DNA from: Propionicimonas sp.
GTDB lineage: Bacteria > Actinomycetota > Actinomycetes > Propionibacteriales > Propionibacteriaceae
Reading direction: 5' to 3'
NCBI GenBank assembly: GCA_013791955.1
Contig: VMSW01000001.1
Location: forward strand, 62,001 to 126,000
Length of the DNA: 64,000 nucleotides
Below, in pieces: positions 1 through 8,865 of the stretch. Made by a program: the position numbers and the translations under genes. A model generated the notes under the pieces. The model had not been told where the DNA came from and searched no databases. It saw nothing but the letters and a program-made list of their open reading frames with translations. The number at the start of each line of letters is the position of its first letter. The first letter of the stretch is position 1.

Positions 1-1
1 G

Positions 2-829
2 GAGCAGGTCGAGGCGTATCGGGAGGTACTCGCCGCCTTCAGCGGTCGACGAGTGGTCATCCGAACCCTTGACGCTGGCTCGGACAAGCCGCTCTCTTTT
101 GTTGGGCAGGTGGAGGAGGCGAACCCAGCACTCGGGGTGCGCGGCTACCGCACCTCCGTTACCAGGCCGCAACTGTTGGACACCCAGCTCCTGGCGATAG
201 CGAAGGCGGCGGCTCTCGAGTCGGCGGACGTGAACGTGATGGCTCCGATGATCACGACCGTCGAGGAGGCCGCCGCCTTCGTGTCCCGGTGCCATGACCA
301 CGGGATCGCAAAGGCTGGGGTGATGATCGAGACGCCAGCAGCTGCGCTCCTGGCAGACCGCCTGCTGCCGATCGTCGACTTCGTCAGCATCGGGACGAAC
401 GACCTCACGCAGTACGTGATGGCGGCGGATCGGCTCGTCGGGTCGCTCGCGTCGCTCAATGATCCCTGGCAACCCGCGGTGCTTCGACTCATCGAGCGAG
501 TCGGCCAGGCGGGCCAGGCAGCCGGCGTCCCCGTCGGTGTGTGTGGTGAGGCTGCCGCCAATCCGCATCTGGCGGTGGTCTTGACCGGACTGGGAGTCAC
601 CAGCCTGTCCATGACGTCGCGTGCCATTCCGGCCGTAGCCGACCAACTCTCCAGGGTCGACCAGGGCTGCTGCCGAGCGGCCGCGAGGGCTGCGGTCGCC
701 GCAGCCACAGCCAACCAGGCGCGTTCGCAGGTTGGGGGGATCCTCGGTTACGCCAACGGAGGGTCGTCCAGTTCGCAGCAGTTGGCTCCGTATTCGGCGA
801 TCGTCGGGGCCCGGTCAGCGAGTTGCTGA
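2..829 (+). CDS. ptsI: Phosphoenolpyruvate-protein phosphotransferase (PTS enzyme I), 3' part
   Basis: This is the C-terminal part of PTS enzyme I; the 5' end lies before the window. Enzyme I autophosphorylates from PEP and passes the phosphate to HPr in the cytoplasm. The reading frame is open from base 2 and resembles the enzyme I PEP-binding barrel from its first codons. The second enzyme I signature is clear (SIGTNDLTQYVMAADR), as is the catalytic cysteine in GVCGEAA (codon 542-544). After the usual end of the barrel (SMTSRAIPAV) there are about 60 further residues rich in Ala and Ser that look unlike the family. That tail may be a genuine extension or a degraded 3' end. No other PTS gene is visible nearby. 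Confidence 0.93.
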   Translation, partial: EQVEAYREVLAAFSGRRVVIRTLDAGSDKPLSFVGQVEEANPALGVRGYRTSVTRPQLLDTQLLAIAKAAALESADVNVMAPMITTVEEAAAFVSRCHDHGIAKAGVMIETPAAALLADRLLPIVDFVSIGTNDLTQYVMAADRLVGSLASLNDPWQPAVLRLIERVGQAGQAAGVPVGVCGEAAANPHLAVVLTGLGVTSLSMTSRAIPAVADQLSRVDQGCCRAAARAAVAAATANQARSQVGGILGYANGGSSSSQQLAPYSAIVGARSASC

Positions 830-969
830 ACTCATTCGACCTTCAGCGAACCGACCAGAACCGGAGCGGGTAGACGAGCCTGGCACGCGTCCGAATGCGT
901 GCGACCGGGCCGCGACTTCAGAGCCGTTTCGGGAGGCCGGCCCCGAGGCGGCCGCGCCGGCGTCCGTCG

Positions 970-1140
970 TTCAGGCTGGCTGGGGGAGGAGTCTCCGCCC
1001 GGACGGTCTTTCGCCACTTCGCCACGAAAAGCGACCTCGTGCTCGGCTGGCTGCCCATGGTTGAGGCGTTCGTGCAGGACCTGCCGCTCATTCGGCCGCG
1101 CCACCCACTGCGGAAGGGCCTGCCCCGCGTTCGGTTGTAA
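970..1140 (+). pseudogene. Remnant of a TetR-family regulator (HTH fragment)
   Basis: The stretch 830-1265 holds no intact gene. In one plus frame about 50 codons read as the recognition helix and following helix of a TetR repressor (GVSARTVFRHFATKSDLVLG), then stop at 1140. The first HTH helix upstream is not in the same frame and the ligand-binding domain is missing. I therefore call it a decayed fragment. Short open frames on both strands over it are not convincing genes. Confidence 0.55.
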
Positions 1141-1265
1141 GAACCCCACAACCTTGGCGGCTGATTCTTGGGTATTAGAGGCTCACTTTTGGCGGGTGTG
1201 TCCAGTTGGATCGATACGACGCCCATCGGAGGGGTCTGTCGGTTGTCAACGTCGAGGAGGACCCC

Positions 1266-4200
1266 TTGTTCCGTCGCATCGTGATCGTTAATCGTGGTGA
1301 GGCGGCGATGCGGCTCATCCACGCGGTCCGCGACTTGAACGCGGAACGGCTGGGCGCCGACCCGATCACCACGATCGCGCTGTACACCGATGGCGAAAAG
1401 GCGGCGATGTTCGTCCGGGAGGCCGACGAGGCGTACCCGATCGGACCGGCCTCAGCGCGTCCCTACCTCGACCACGAACTGTTGATGCGGGTGCTCACCG
1501 AAGCGCGCGCGGACGCGGTGTGGGTCGGCTGGGGCTTCGTCGCCGAGGACGCCGGCTTCGCCGAGCGGGTCACCGCTGCGGGCATCACCTTCATCGGGCC
1601 GAGTGCGGACGCGATGCGCAAGCTCGGCGACAAGATCGGCTCCAAGTTGCTCGCCGAGCAGGTCGGTGTGCCGGTCGCGCCGTGGAGTGGCGGCGGCCTC
1701 GACTCCTTGGACGACGCTCTCGCAGCAGCCGAGCGGGTCGGCTACCCGCTGATGTTGAAGGCCACCGCCGGCGGTGGCGGACGCGGCATCCGACGAGTCG
1801 ACTCCGCCGATGACCTCACCGACGCCTACCAACGCACCCGCGATGAGGCGCAGCGCGCCTTCGGTTCGGGGGTGGTGTTCCTGGAGAAGCTGGTCACCGG
1901 CGCCCGGCACGTCGAAGTGCAGGTGATCGCTGACGCCCACGGCACGGCCTGGGCGCTGGGCGTGCGGGACTGCACGGTGCAGCGGCGCAACCAGAAAGTA
2001 ATCGAGGAGTCCGCCTCGCCGCTGCTGTCGGCCGACCAGACCGCACACCTGCGGGCCTCGGCCGAGCGGCTGGCGCTGGCGGTCGACTACGTCGGCGCGG
2101 CCACGGTCGAGTTCCTGTACCACCCCGCCGACAAGTTGTTCGCATTCCTTGAGGTCAACACCCGGCTGCAGGTCGAGCACCCGATCACCGAAGTCACCAA
2201 CGACTTCGATCTGGTCAAGGCCCAGTTACACGTCGCTGCCGGCGGACGGCTGGGCGAGCGTCCGGTCGAACAAGGCCACGCCGTCGAGGCCCGGCTCAAC
2301 GCCGAGGATCCCGACCGCGACTTCGCGCCGTCGGCGGGCCTGATCACCCGCTTCGACGTACCCGTCGGCCCGGGCGTGCGCGTGGACACCGGGGTCGGCG
2401 AAGGCGACACCATCCCGGCCGATTTCGACTCGATGATCGCCAAAGTGATCGCCTCCGGACGCACCCGCACCGAAGCCCTGGGACGCCTGCGTCGCGCGCT
2501 GGCTGAGACCACGGTGATCATCGAGGGCGGCGCCACCAATAAGAGCTTCGTGCTCGACCTGCTGTCGCGTGCGGAGGTCGTCGGGCCCGATGCGGACGGC
2601 GTCGGCGAGCAGGTCTGGGCCGACACCGGCTGGATCGACCGCGTCCGTGCCGACGGTGGCCTGGTCGCCGACCGGTACTCCGGGGTGGCCCTGGTCGGCG
2701 CCGCGATCAAGGCCCTCGGTGAGGTCGAGCGCCGCGAGATCGCGCACCTGCTGGAGACCGCCCACGGCGGGCGTCCGCAGGTGCAGCACAAGGTGGGGCT
2801 GGCCGTGGAGCAGAAACTGCGCGGCGCCACCTACACCCTGGTGGTCTTCCGCACTGGACCCGACCGCTACCGCGTCCGGTTCGGCGACGACGTGGTCGAC
2901 GCCGAACTGACCCGGCTCGACGATGCCCACGGACGGCTGCGGATCGGCGGCGAACAGTTCCGGATCGTCACCGCGAACCATGGGCCAGTGCAGTTCATCG
3001 AGGTCAACGGCGTCGCCCACCGGGTCTCCCGGGACGAGGGCGGGGTGCTGCGCTCGCCCGCGCCGGCACTGGTGGTGGCGACCCCGGTCGCGGTTGGCGA
3101 CGAGGTGGCCGCCGGGGCCCCGGTGGTGGTGCTGGAGTCGATGAAGATGGAGACCGTCATCGCGGCACCGTTCGCCGCGCGCGTCAAGGAGCTGATGGTG
3201 ATCTCCGGGAGCCAGGTGGAGAGCCTGGCCCCGTTGGTGCGCCTCGAACCGCTCAGCGACGCCACCGACGAGGTGGCCGAGGCCGGCGAGATCGACCTGC
3301 CGCAGGCGACGTCCGATCCGTCAGCCCAGGAGCGCGCCGCCCGCAGGCTCGACGAGTTGAGTGCGCACCTGAAGGGCTATGACACCGACCCGGCCGCAGG
3401 CGTCCTGCCCGCCTACTTGGCCGCTCGCGACGCGGCCCGCGCCGAAGGCGTCGACGTGCTGTCCGGCGAGATCGGGCTGGTCACGCTGTTCGCCGACCTG
3501 GCCGAACTGAGCCGCAACCGGCCGGCCGACGAGCACCACTCCGAGTTGCGCATCCATTCCGACCGGGAGCTGTTCCACCGCTACCTGCAGAGCCTCGACA
3601 GCTCGCGGGCAGCGCTGCCGAGCCGCTTCGTCGACCGGCTGACCTGCGCGCTGGCCCATTACGACGTCACCGACTTGGACCGGACGCCGGGGTTGGACGA
3701 GGCCGTGTTCCGGATCTTCCTCGCCCAGCAGCGCGTGGCCGGGGACGTCCAGGTGGTGCTCGCGATCCTTGATCGCTGGATCGGTGAGACCGCGCCCGAT
3801 GAGGCGCTGGCCGCGTCCGCCCGGGCCCAGCTCGAACGGCTCGTCCGGGCCACTCAGCGGCGCTTCCCCGCCGTCAGCGACGTGGCCCGCTCGGTGCGGT
3901 TCCGCTGGTTCGACCAGCCCCAGGTGGATGCCGAGCGCGAAAAGGTGCTGGCCAGGGTGGCCACCGAGGTGGCCGACCTCGCCGCCCACCCGGACGCCGC
4001 TGACTACGCCGAACGCGTTGCCGCGCTGGCCATCGTCCCCGAGCGGATGTCGCCGACGCTGGCCGCCCGGCTGGTCGATGGTGTGTGTGCACACGAGCCG
4101 CTGCTGGAGATCCTGCTGCGCAAGCACTACCGCGACTACGAGCTCACCGACGTGCGCGCCTTCAGCGTCGCGGGGCGGTCGGTGGTGGTTGCCGACTGTG

Positions 4201-6776
4201 TCATCGGAGACCGCCAGTTGCGGGTGATCACGGCGAACGCGGTCGCCGCCGAGCTGGACGTCGACGGCCCGGTCGCGGCGATGGTCGCCGACCAGGTGCG
4301 CAGCCGTCCGCAGGGCGCCGAGGCCGTCGTCGAGCTGTACGTCGGCTGGCCGTCCGCGTCCGACCAGGATCGGGCAATCGGGCTGCGCGAGCAGGTCCGG
4401 GGCTGGGAGCTCGCGGGGGTTCGCCGGGTGACTATTGCTGCCTGCTCGCCAGAAGGCGACGTCGACTACATCACCTTCCGTCCGGACGCGGCCGGCGAAC
4501 CGGTCGAGGACGTGCGGATCCGCGGCGTCCACCCGATGGTCTTCCGGCGGCTGAACCTGTGGCGGCTCAGCGAGTTCGACGCGACCAGGCTGCCTGCCCC
4601 CCGTGGCGTGCTGCTGTTCGACTGCGTGGCCAAGTCCAACCCGGACGACCGCCGACTGGTCGCAATGGCCGAGGTCAGCCAGCTCGCCGCCGTGCGCGAC
4701 TCGAACGGCCGGCTGATCGGCCTGCCGCACGCCGAGCGGGCGGTGGAGAACTGCCTGGAGTCGATCCGGAGGACGCGGGCCGCGCGCGGCTCGGCGGGTA
4801 GCCGACTGGACATGAATCACGTCTGGGTCTACGTCTGGCCCGAGATCGAACTCGATCTGCGGGACGTGATGACCCTGCAGCACAAGATCACCCCGCTGTC
4901 GGACGGCACCGGCATCGAGGAAGTGGTCGCCCAGGGCACCTTCGTCGGCCCAGACACCCCGCCCACCAAACTGGCGATCCGGTTCCATGCCAAGCCCGGG
5001 TCGGGGGTGGCCGCCTCCGTCGTGCCGCCACCCAGCGAGCCGCTGCAACCTCTCGACGACTACGCCGCGCAGGTGATTCGGGCGCGCCGGCGCGGACTGG
5101 TGTATCCCTACGAGCTGTCTGAAACCCTGGCCGGGCCGGGGGGCTCGATGGTCGAGCTCGACCTCGATCCGGACGTAACCGCGGGCGCACCCGACCGATT
5201 GGTCGAGGTGAAGCGTCGGCCGGGGCAGAACAAGGCGGGCATCATCGCCGGGCTGGTCACCACGCCGACCCCGCTGTACCCGGGCGGGATCACCAGGATC
5301 GTGCTGTCCGGCGACCCGAACCGTGGCTTGGGCGCGGTCGCCGAACCGGAGTGCCGTCGGATCATCGCCGCGCTCGACCTGGCCGCCGAGCTGCGCATCC
5401 CGATCGAGTGGTTCACGCTGTCCTCTGGGGCCCGGATCTCGATGGAATCGGGCACCGAGAACATGGACTGGGTCGGAGGGGCGCTGCGCCGGATCGTCGA
5501 GTTCACCCAGGACGGCGGCGAGATCAACATCGTGGTCGCTGGCATCAACGTGGGTGCGCAGCCTTACTGGAACGCCGAGGCGACGATGCTGATGCACACC
5601 CGCGGCATCCTGGTGATGACGCCGGATTCGGCGATGGTGCTCACCGGCAAGCAGTCGCTCGACTTCTCCGGGGGAGTCTCAGCCGAGGACAACTTCGGCA
5701 TCGGCGGCTACGACCGGGTGATGGGACCGAACGGGCAGGCGCAGTACTGGGCGCCCGACTTGGCTGGGGCCTTCGGCATCTTGATGGGGCACTACGAGCA
5801 GACCTATGTGGTGCCCGGCGAGGACCGTCCGCGCCGTGCTGCGACGTCCGACCCGTCGGATCGGGACGTGTCGGACCATCCGCACGAACTGGCCGGGAGC
5901 GACTTCGCCACGGTCGGTCAGATCTTTTCGGCCACCCATAACCCCGACCGGAAGAAGGCCTTCGACATCCGGACGGTGATCGCTGCGGTCTGTGATGCCG
6001 ACCACCCGCGCACCGAGCGTTGGGCGGGCATGGCTGATGCCGACACCGCCGTGGTGATCGACGCCCGGATCGGCGGCTACCCGGTGGCGGTCCTCGGCAT
6101 TGAGAGTGCCCCGGTACCGCGCTCTGGGTTCCCGCCCACCGACGGCCCGGATACCTGGACGGCCGGCACCCTGTTCCCGCGGTCGAGCAAGAAGGTGGCC
6201 CGCGCGATCAACGCGGCCTCCGGCAACCGCCCCGTGGTAGTGCTGGCGAACCTGTCCGGCTTCGACGGCTCACCGGAATCGATGCGCAACCTGCAGTTGG
6301 AGTACGGCGCCGAGATCGGTCGGGCGATCGTCAACTTCCACGGCCCGATCGTGTTCGTGGTGATCAGCCGCTACCACGGCGGCGCCTTCGTGGTGTTCAG
6401 CAAGCAGTTGAACTCGAAGATGACTGTGCTGGCGATTGAGGGCTCGTTCGCGTCCGTGATCGGCGGAGCTCCGGCCGCTGCAGTGGTCTTCGCGGGTGAC
6501 GTCGCCAAGCGGACCGCCGCCGACCCGCGGGTGGCCTCGATCGAGGCCCAACTGCGCACCGCACGGTCGGAGGAGCGTGCCGGCCTTCAGTTGGAGTTGG
6601 CCGACGCTCGCGCGGTCATCCGGGCTGAGAAGATCAGCGAGGTGGCTGCCGAGTTCGACGGCGTCCACGACATCCACCGCGCAGTCCGGGTGGGGTCGGT
6701 CGACAAGGTGATCAGCGCCGCCCGGCTGCGTCCGGAGATTCTCCAGGCGATCGAGGCGGGTCTGGCTCTGGGGTGA
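1266..6776 (+). CDS. Giant fused acyl-CoA carboxylase (biotin carboxylase, biotin carrier and carboxyltransferase)
   Basis: A single chain of about 1836 residues carries all parts of a biotin-dependent acyl-CoA carboxylase. The order resembles the eukaryotic enzyme and not the split AccA/AccD type. An N-terminal biotin carboxylase opens with IVIVNRGEAAMR, has an ATP-grasp glycine loop (GGGGRGIRRV, near residue 170) and EVNTRLQVEHP. The biotin carrier site is ESMKME, with the biotinyl lysine at residue 627. The carboxyltransferase halves fill roughly residues 1100-1836 (for example INVGAQPYWNAEATML). The enzyme makes a malonyl-CoA-type product; the acyl substrate cannot be read from sequence. 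I prefer TTG 1266 over TTG 1206 because GAGGAGG ends 5 bases before it. Confidence 0.93.
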   Translation: MFRRIVIVNRGEAAMRLIHAVRDLNAERLGADPITTIALYTDGEKAAMFVREADEAYPIGPASARPYLDHELLMRVLTEARADAVWVGWGFVAEDAGFAERVTAAGITFIGPSADAMRKLGDKIGSKLLAEQVGVPVAPWSGGGLDSLDDALAAAERVGYPLMLKATAGGGGRGIRRVDSADDLTDAYQRTRDEAQRAFGSGVVFLEKLVTGARHVEVQVIADAHGTAWALGVRDCTVQRRNQKVIEESASPLLSADQTAHLRASAERLALAVDYVGAATVEFLYHPADKLFAFLEVNTRLQVEHPITEVTNDFDLVKAQLHVAAGGRLGERPVEQGHAVEARLNAEDPDRDFAPSAGLITRFDVPVGPGVRVDTGVGEGDTIPADFDSMIAKVIASGRTRTEALGRLRRALAETTVIIEGGATNKSFVLDLLSRAEVVGPDADGVGEQVWADTGWIDRVRADGGLVADRYSGVALVGAAIKALGEVERREIAHLLETAHGGRPQVQHKVGLAVEQKLRGATYTLVVFRTGPDRYRVRFGDDVVDAELTRLDDAHGRLRIGGEQFRIVTANHGPVQFIEVNGVAHRVSRDEGGVLRSPAPALVVATPVAVGDEVAAGAPVVVLESMKMETVIAAPFAARVKELMVISGSQVESLAPLVRLEPLSDATDEVAEAGEIDLPQATSDPSAQERAARRLDELSAHLKGYDTDPAAGVLPAYLAARDAARAEGVDVLSGEIGLVTLFADLAELSRNRPADEHHSELRIHSDRELFHRYLQSLDSSRAALPSRFVDRLTCALAHYDVTDLDRTPGLDEAVFRIFLAQQRVAGDVQVVLAILDRWIGETAPDEALAASARAQLERLVRATQRRFPAVSDVARSVRFRWFDQPQVDAEREKVLARVATEVADLAAHPDAADYAERVAALAIVPERMSPTLAARLVDGVCAHEPLLEILLRKHYRDYELTDVRAFSVAGRSVVVADCVIGDRQLRVITANAVAAELDVDGPVAAMVADQVRSRPQGAEAVVELYVGWPSASDQDRAIGLREQVRGWELAGVRRVTIAACSPEGDVDYITFRPDAAGEPVEDVRIRGVHPMVFRRLNLWRLSEFDATRLPAPRGVLLFDCVAKSNPDDRRLVAMAEVSQLAAVRDSNGRLIGLPHAERAVENCLESIRRTRAARGSAGSRLDMNHVWVYVWPEIELDLRDVMTLQHKITPLSDGTGIEEVVAQGTFVGPDTPPTKLAIRFHAKPGSGVAASVVPPPSEPLQPLDDYAAQVIRARRRGLVYPYELSETLAGPGGSMVELDLDPDVTAGAPDRLVEVKRRPGQNKAGIIAGLVTTPTPLYPGGITRIVLSGDPNRGLGAVAEPECRRIIAALDLAAELRIPIEWFTLSSGARISMESGTENMDWVGGALRRIVEFTQDGGEINIVVAGINVGAQPYWNAEATMLMHTRGILVMTPDSAMVLTGKQSLDFSGGVSAEDNFGIGGYDRVMGPNGQAQYWAPDLAGAFGILMGHYEQTYVVPGEDRPRRAATSDPSDRDVSDHPHELAGSDFATVGQIFSATHNPDRKKAFDIRTVIAAVCDADHPRTERWAGMADADTAVVIDARIGGYPVAVLGIESAPVPRSGFPPTDGPDTWTAGTLFPRSSKKVARAINAASGNRPVVVLANLSGFDGSPESMRNLQLEYGAEIGRAIVNFHGPIVFVVISRYHGGAFVVFSKQLNSKMTVLAIEGSFASVIGGAPAAAVVFAGDVAKRTAADPRVASIEAQLRTARSEERAGLQLELADARAVIRAEKISEVAAEFDGVHDIHRAVRVGSVDKVISAARLRPEILQAIEAGLALG

Positions 6777-6780
6777 GGCC

Positions 6781-6876
6781 TCAGCCCGGCGGGGCGAGCC
6801 GCAGCAGCCGTCCGCCGGGAGTGTCCTCCAGCAGCCAGATGCTCCCGTCGGGAGCCTGCTCTACCTCTCGGATGCG
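6781..6876 (-). pseudogene. 3' end fragment of a duplicated sugar dehydrogenase gene
   Basis: Read on the minus strand, this encodes [19 protein letters not shown] and ends LLRLAPPG with a stop at 6781-6783. It is the last 31 or so codons of a protein like the intact dehydrogenase at 18216-19382. The block 6788-6876 matches 18223-18311 with one mismatch in 89 bases. The rest of the gene is missing; a Fic gene lies where its body should be, and a fragment of its 5' end lies at 8068-8111 in the same orientation. Confidence 0.85.
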
Positions 6877-6919
6877 GCAAGGTGAGTTTGCTAAGTTCAT
6901 TTCGCTGCGCCGTAGGGTG

Positions 6920-6950
6920 AACAAACTCGACCCAGGAGGTAGAGTTTGTT
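6920..6950. promoter_or_regulatory. Inverted repeat upstream of fic
   Basis: AACAAACTC (6920-6928) and GAGTTTGTT (6942-6950) form a perfect 9-bp inverted repeat with a 13-base spacer. It lies 47 bases before the fic start, in an AT-richer stretch that contrasts with its surroundings. It could be an operator for fic or a hairpin in its leader; sequence alone cannot decide. Confidence 0.4.
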
Positions 6951-6996
6951 TAGTTGATTTAGATGCGGGTTTGGGTTAACAAAGTGAGGAGCAGTC

Positions 6997-8010
6997 ATGG
7001 GCAGGGGACGTCCGAGTCGGGCGACGGTGTACGCACGCCTTGGCTCCCAGCTCGTCGAGCTTCGGACCCGCTTGGGTGGTCTGCCCTCCCCGGAGGAAGC
7101 CGGGTGGGTGTGGGACGACATCTGGCACCTGGAGGCGCACCACTCCACTGCTCTGGAGGGCAACACTTTGGTCCTCCGCGAGGTGGAGGCGTTGCTCGAC
7201 AAGGGCAAAGCTGTCGGGGCGAAACCGCTTAAGGAGTACATGGAGGTCAAGGGCTACGGTGATGCGGCCTCCTGGGTTTACCGCGAGGGAATGGGTGCAG
7301 GGGACAGGGACTCGGGCGTCCTGATCACGGTCCAAGAGATCCGTCACATCCACCAGCTGGCAATGTCGTTGGTGTGGCAGGTGGCGCCCCATCCCGACGC
7401 AGAAGACTCGGAATCCCCAGGCAACTTCCGGCGCCACGACATCTACCCATTCGAGGAGGGCATGACGCCCCCCACCTGGCCGCTCGTCCCGGCGGCCCTC
7501 GAAGCTTGGGTGGCTGCGATGAACGCAGCGCCTGCCCGGATTCAGGCTGGCGACAATCTGCCGGAGTTGTTGGCTGAGGGGCACGACGGGTTCGAGCGCG
7601 TCCACCCGTTCATCGACGGCAACGGACGTACAGGACGGCTGGTCCTCAACCTCGTCCTGGTCAGGCTCGGCTACCCACCGGTGGTGGTACTTAAGGAGCA
7701 GCGGTCGGCGTACCTGAGAGCAATGCGGCAGGCTGACCAAGGTGACTACGGGCCGCTAGGAGAGATCTTGGCTCGGGCCATGATCGACAACCTCAACCGG
7801 TTCATCATTCCCAGCGTTGCTGGCCCGGCCAAGCTTGTCCCGTTGGCGGCGCTAGCAGATGGCGAACTCAGCCTGGTGGCGTTGCGGGCGGCGGCCCAGC
7901 GGGGGCGTCTTGATGCCTTTCAGCGAAGTGATGGCCAATGGCTCAGCTCGCGCAAGGCCGTCGACAGCTACAAGAAGTCGCGCCGCCGCGGGTCGCGTTC
8001 CGCGGGTTGA
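6997..8010 (+). CDS. Fic family protein, class II (N-terminal inhibitory motif)
   Basis: Fic enzymes transfer a nucleotide moiety, usually AMP, from a nucleotide to a target hydroxyl group. The catalytic motif HPFIDGNGRTGR is present with the histidine at residue 203. The inhibitory motif S/T-x-x-x-E-G/N is also present N-terminal to the Fic core (STALEGN, residues 50-56, glutamate 54), which makes this a class II, self-inhibited Fic protein. The length (337 residues) fits the class, with an N-terminal helical region and a C-terminal extension of about 80 residues. GTGAGGAG precedes the ATG. No antitoxin gene is adjacent, as expected for class II. The gene sits between two fragments of a sugar dehydrogenase gene, so it probably arrived by insertion or replacement. 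Confidence 0.93.
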   Translation: MGRGRPSRATVYARLGSQLVELRTRLGGLPSPEEAGWVWDDIWHLEAHHSTALEGNTLVLREVEALLDKGKAVGAKPLKEYMEVKGYGDAASWVYREGMGAGDRDSGVLITVQEIRHIHQLAMSLVWQVAPHPDAEDSESPGNFRRHDIYPFEEGMTPPTWPLVPAALEAWVAAMNAAPARIQAGDNLPELLAEGHDGFERVHPFIDGNGRTGRLVLNLVLVRLGYPPVVVLKEQRSAYLRAMRQADQGDYGPLGEILARAMIDNLNRFIIPSVAGPAKLVPLAALADGELSLVALRAAAQRGRLDAFQRSDGQWLSSRKAVDSYKKSRRRGSRSAG

Positions 8011-8067
8011 TAGACAGCCCAACGCGGCACGGGCCGAGGCGGTGCACCGCGCCAGTCGCTCAGCTGG

Positions 8068-8111
8068 GGCCAACGCCAGGGTGAGGGTGCGTCCCATGCA
8101 CCGAGGCTACC
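8068..8111 (-). pseudogene. 5' end fragment of a duplicated sugar dehydrogenase gene
   Basis: The minus strand has an ATG at 8095-8097 followed by MGRTLTLALA, matching MGRVLTLTLA at the start of the intact dehydrogenase (19382). The 23 bases 8089-8111 are identical to 19374-19396, covering the start codon and the bases upstream of it. Similarity fades after about ten codons. With the 3' fragment at 6781-6876 it brackets the fic gene. Confidence 0.7.
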
Positions 8112-8235
8112 TGTGCGAGGTGAAGTCCAGTCGTCCCTGGTGTCGTCGAGCCGGTGCAGGTGGCGGCGAGGCCAACGCGACGAGACCGTTGACTTTCGGA
8201 CCGTCGCCGACACGGGGGTGGACCGTGCCTTTCGC

Positions 8236-8865
8236 TCAGCGGCTCACGTCCCGCTGGCATTGGGAGATCCACGTCCCAACGTCGTCCGCGACGAAGAGGC
8301 TGGATCCGCTGACGATCCAGTTCACGCTGGCGAGCCCGAGGGGCTTGAACTGCTCGGGGCTCACTCCTCCGTCGACTCCGATCGCCTCATGGCAGCGGCG
8401 TTCACGCAGTCTGGCGGCGCGATCGACGGCTCGATGGTCGAAGGGTGATCCGGCCTGCCCGGACACGACTGCCATCACGAGAACGTCGAATGATCCGGCC
8501 GGGATGAGCTCGAGGGGTGTTTCGAGGGAGATGGCCAGGGCTGGTCTGGCGCCACGGGCCTCGATTCGGCGCAGGGCTGACCAAGGGTCCCCGATCTCGA
8601 AGGGGATGGCGATGCTCGTGCAGAAGCCGGCCCATGGGTCGATGTGTTGCAGGGGCTCATTGACCATGAGGTGGGCTTCGGAGTTCATGCCGCCCACCTG
8701 TTCGAGGAGTCCCTGCGCCGCGTCGCTGCTGAAGCCGCCGGGAGCTGCGAACTGTCCGTCGGTCGAGTCCCAGTGGACCCATGCGAGACCTGCCGCTGCG
8801 GCGCGGGTGAGTGTTCTTGCTTGCTCGTCGGGGGGGATTGACCATAGCGACCCGCAGATCTTCAC
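8236..8865 (-). CDS. Ribulose-phosphate 3-epimerase family protein (possible allulose-6-phosphate epimerase)
   Basis: A 209-residue TIM-barrel protein of the ribulose-phosphate 3-epimerase family. It begins with the typical first strand ICGSLWSIPP, has the acidic metal-site strand HWDSTDGQF in place of the usual HxDxMDG, and the phosphate-binding AIGVDGGVSPE. Such enzymes invert C3 of a ketose phosphate. Divergence from the pentose enzyme and its place beside a sugar importer, kinase and isomerase suggest a ketohexose or unusual ketopentose phosphate as substrate, like AlsE. Its ATG overlaps the stop of the SorC regulator by 4 bases (8862-8865), so the two are translationally coupled. Confidence 0.75.
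   Translation of the reverse strand: MKICGSLWSIPPDEQARTLTRAAAAGLAWVHWDSTDGQFAAPGGFSSDAAQGLLEQVGGMNSEAHLMVNEPLQHIDPWAGFCTSIAIPFEIGDPWSALRRIEARGARPALAISLETPLELIPAGSFDVLVMAVVSGQAGSPFDHRAVDRAARLRERRCHEAIGVDGGVSPEQFKPLGLASVNWIVSGSSLFVADDVGTWISQCQRDVSR

Noticed and set aside
3321-5597. Open frame of 758 codons on the minus strand inside the carboxylase gene
   Set aside because: It is a shadow of a high-GC coding strand: low-complexity His/Arg/Gly/Asp composition, no family features, and the plus strand has clear domains throughout.
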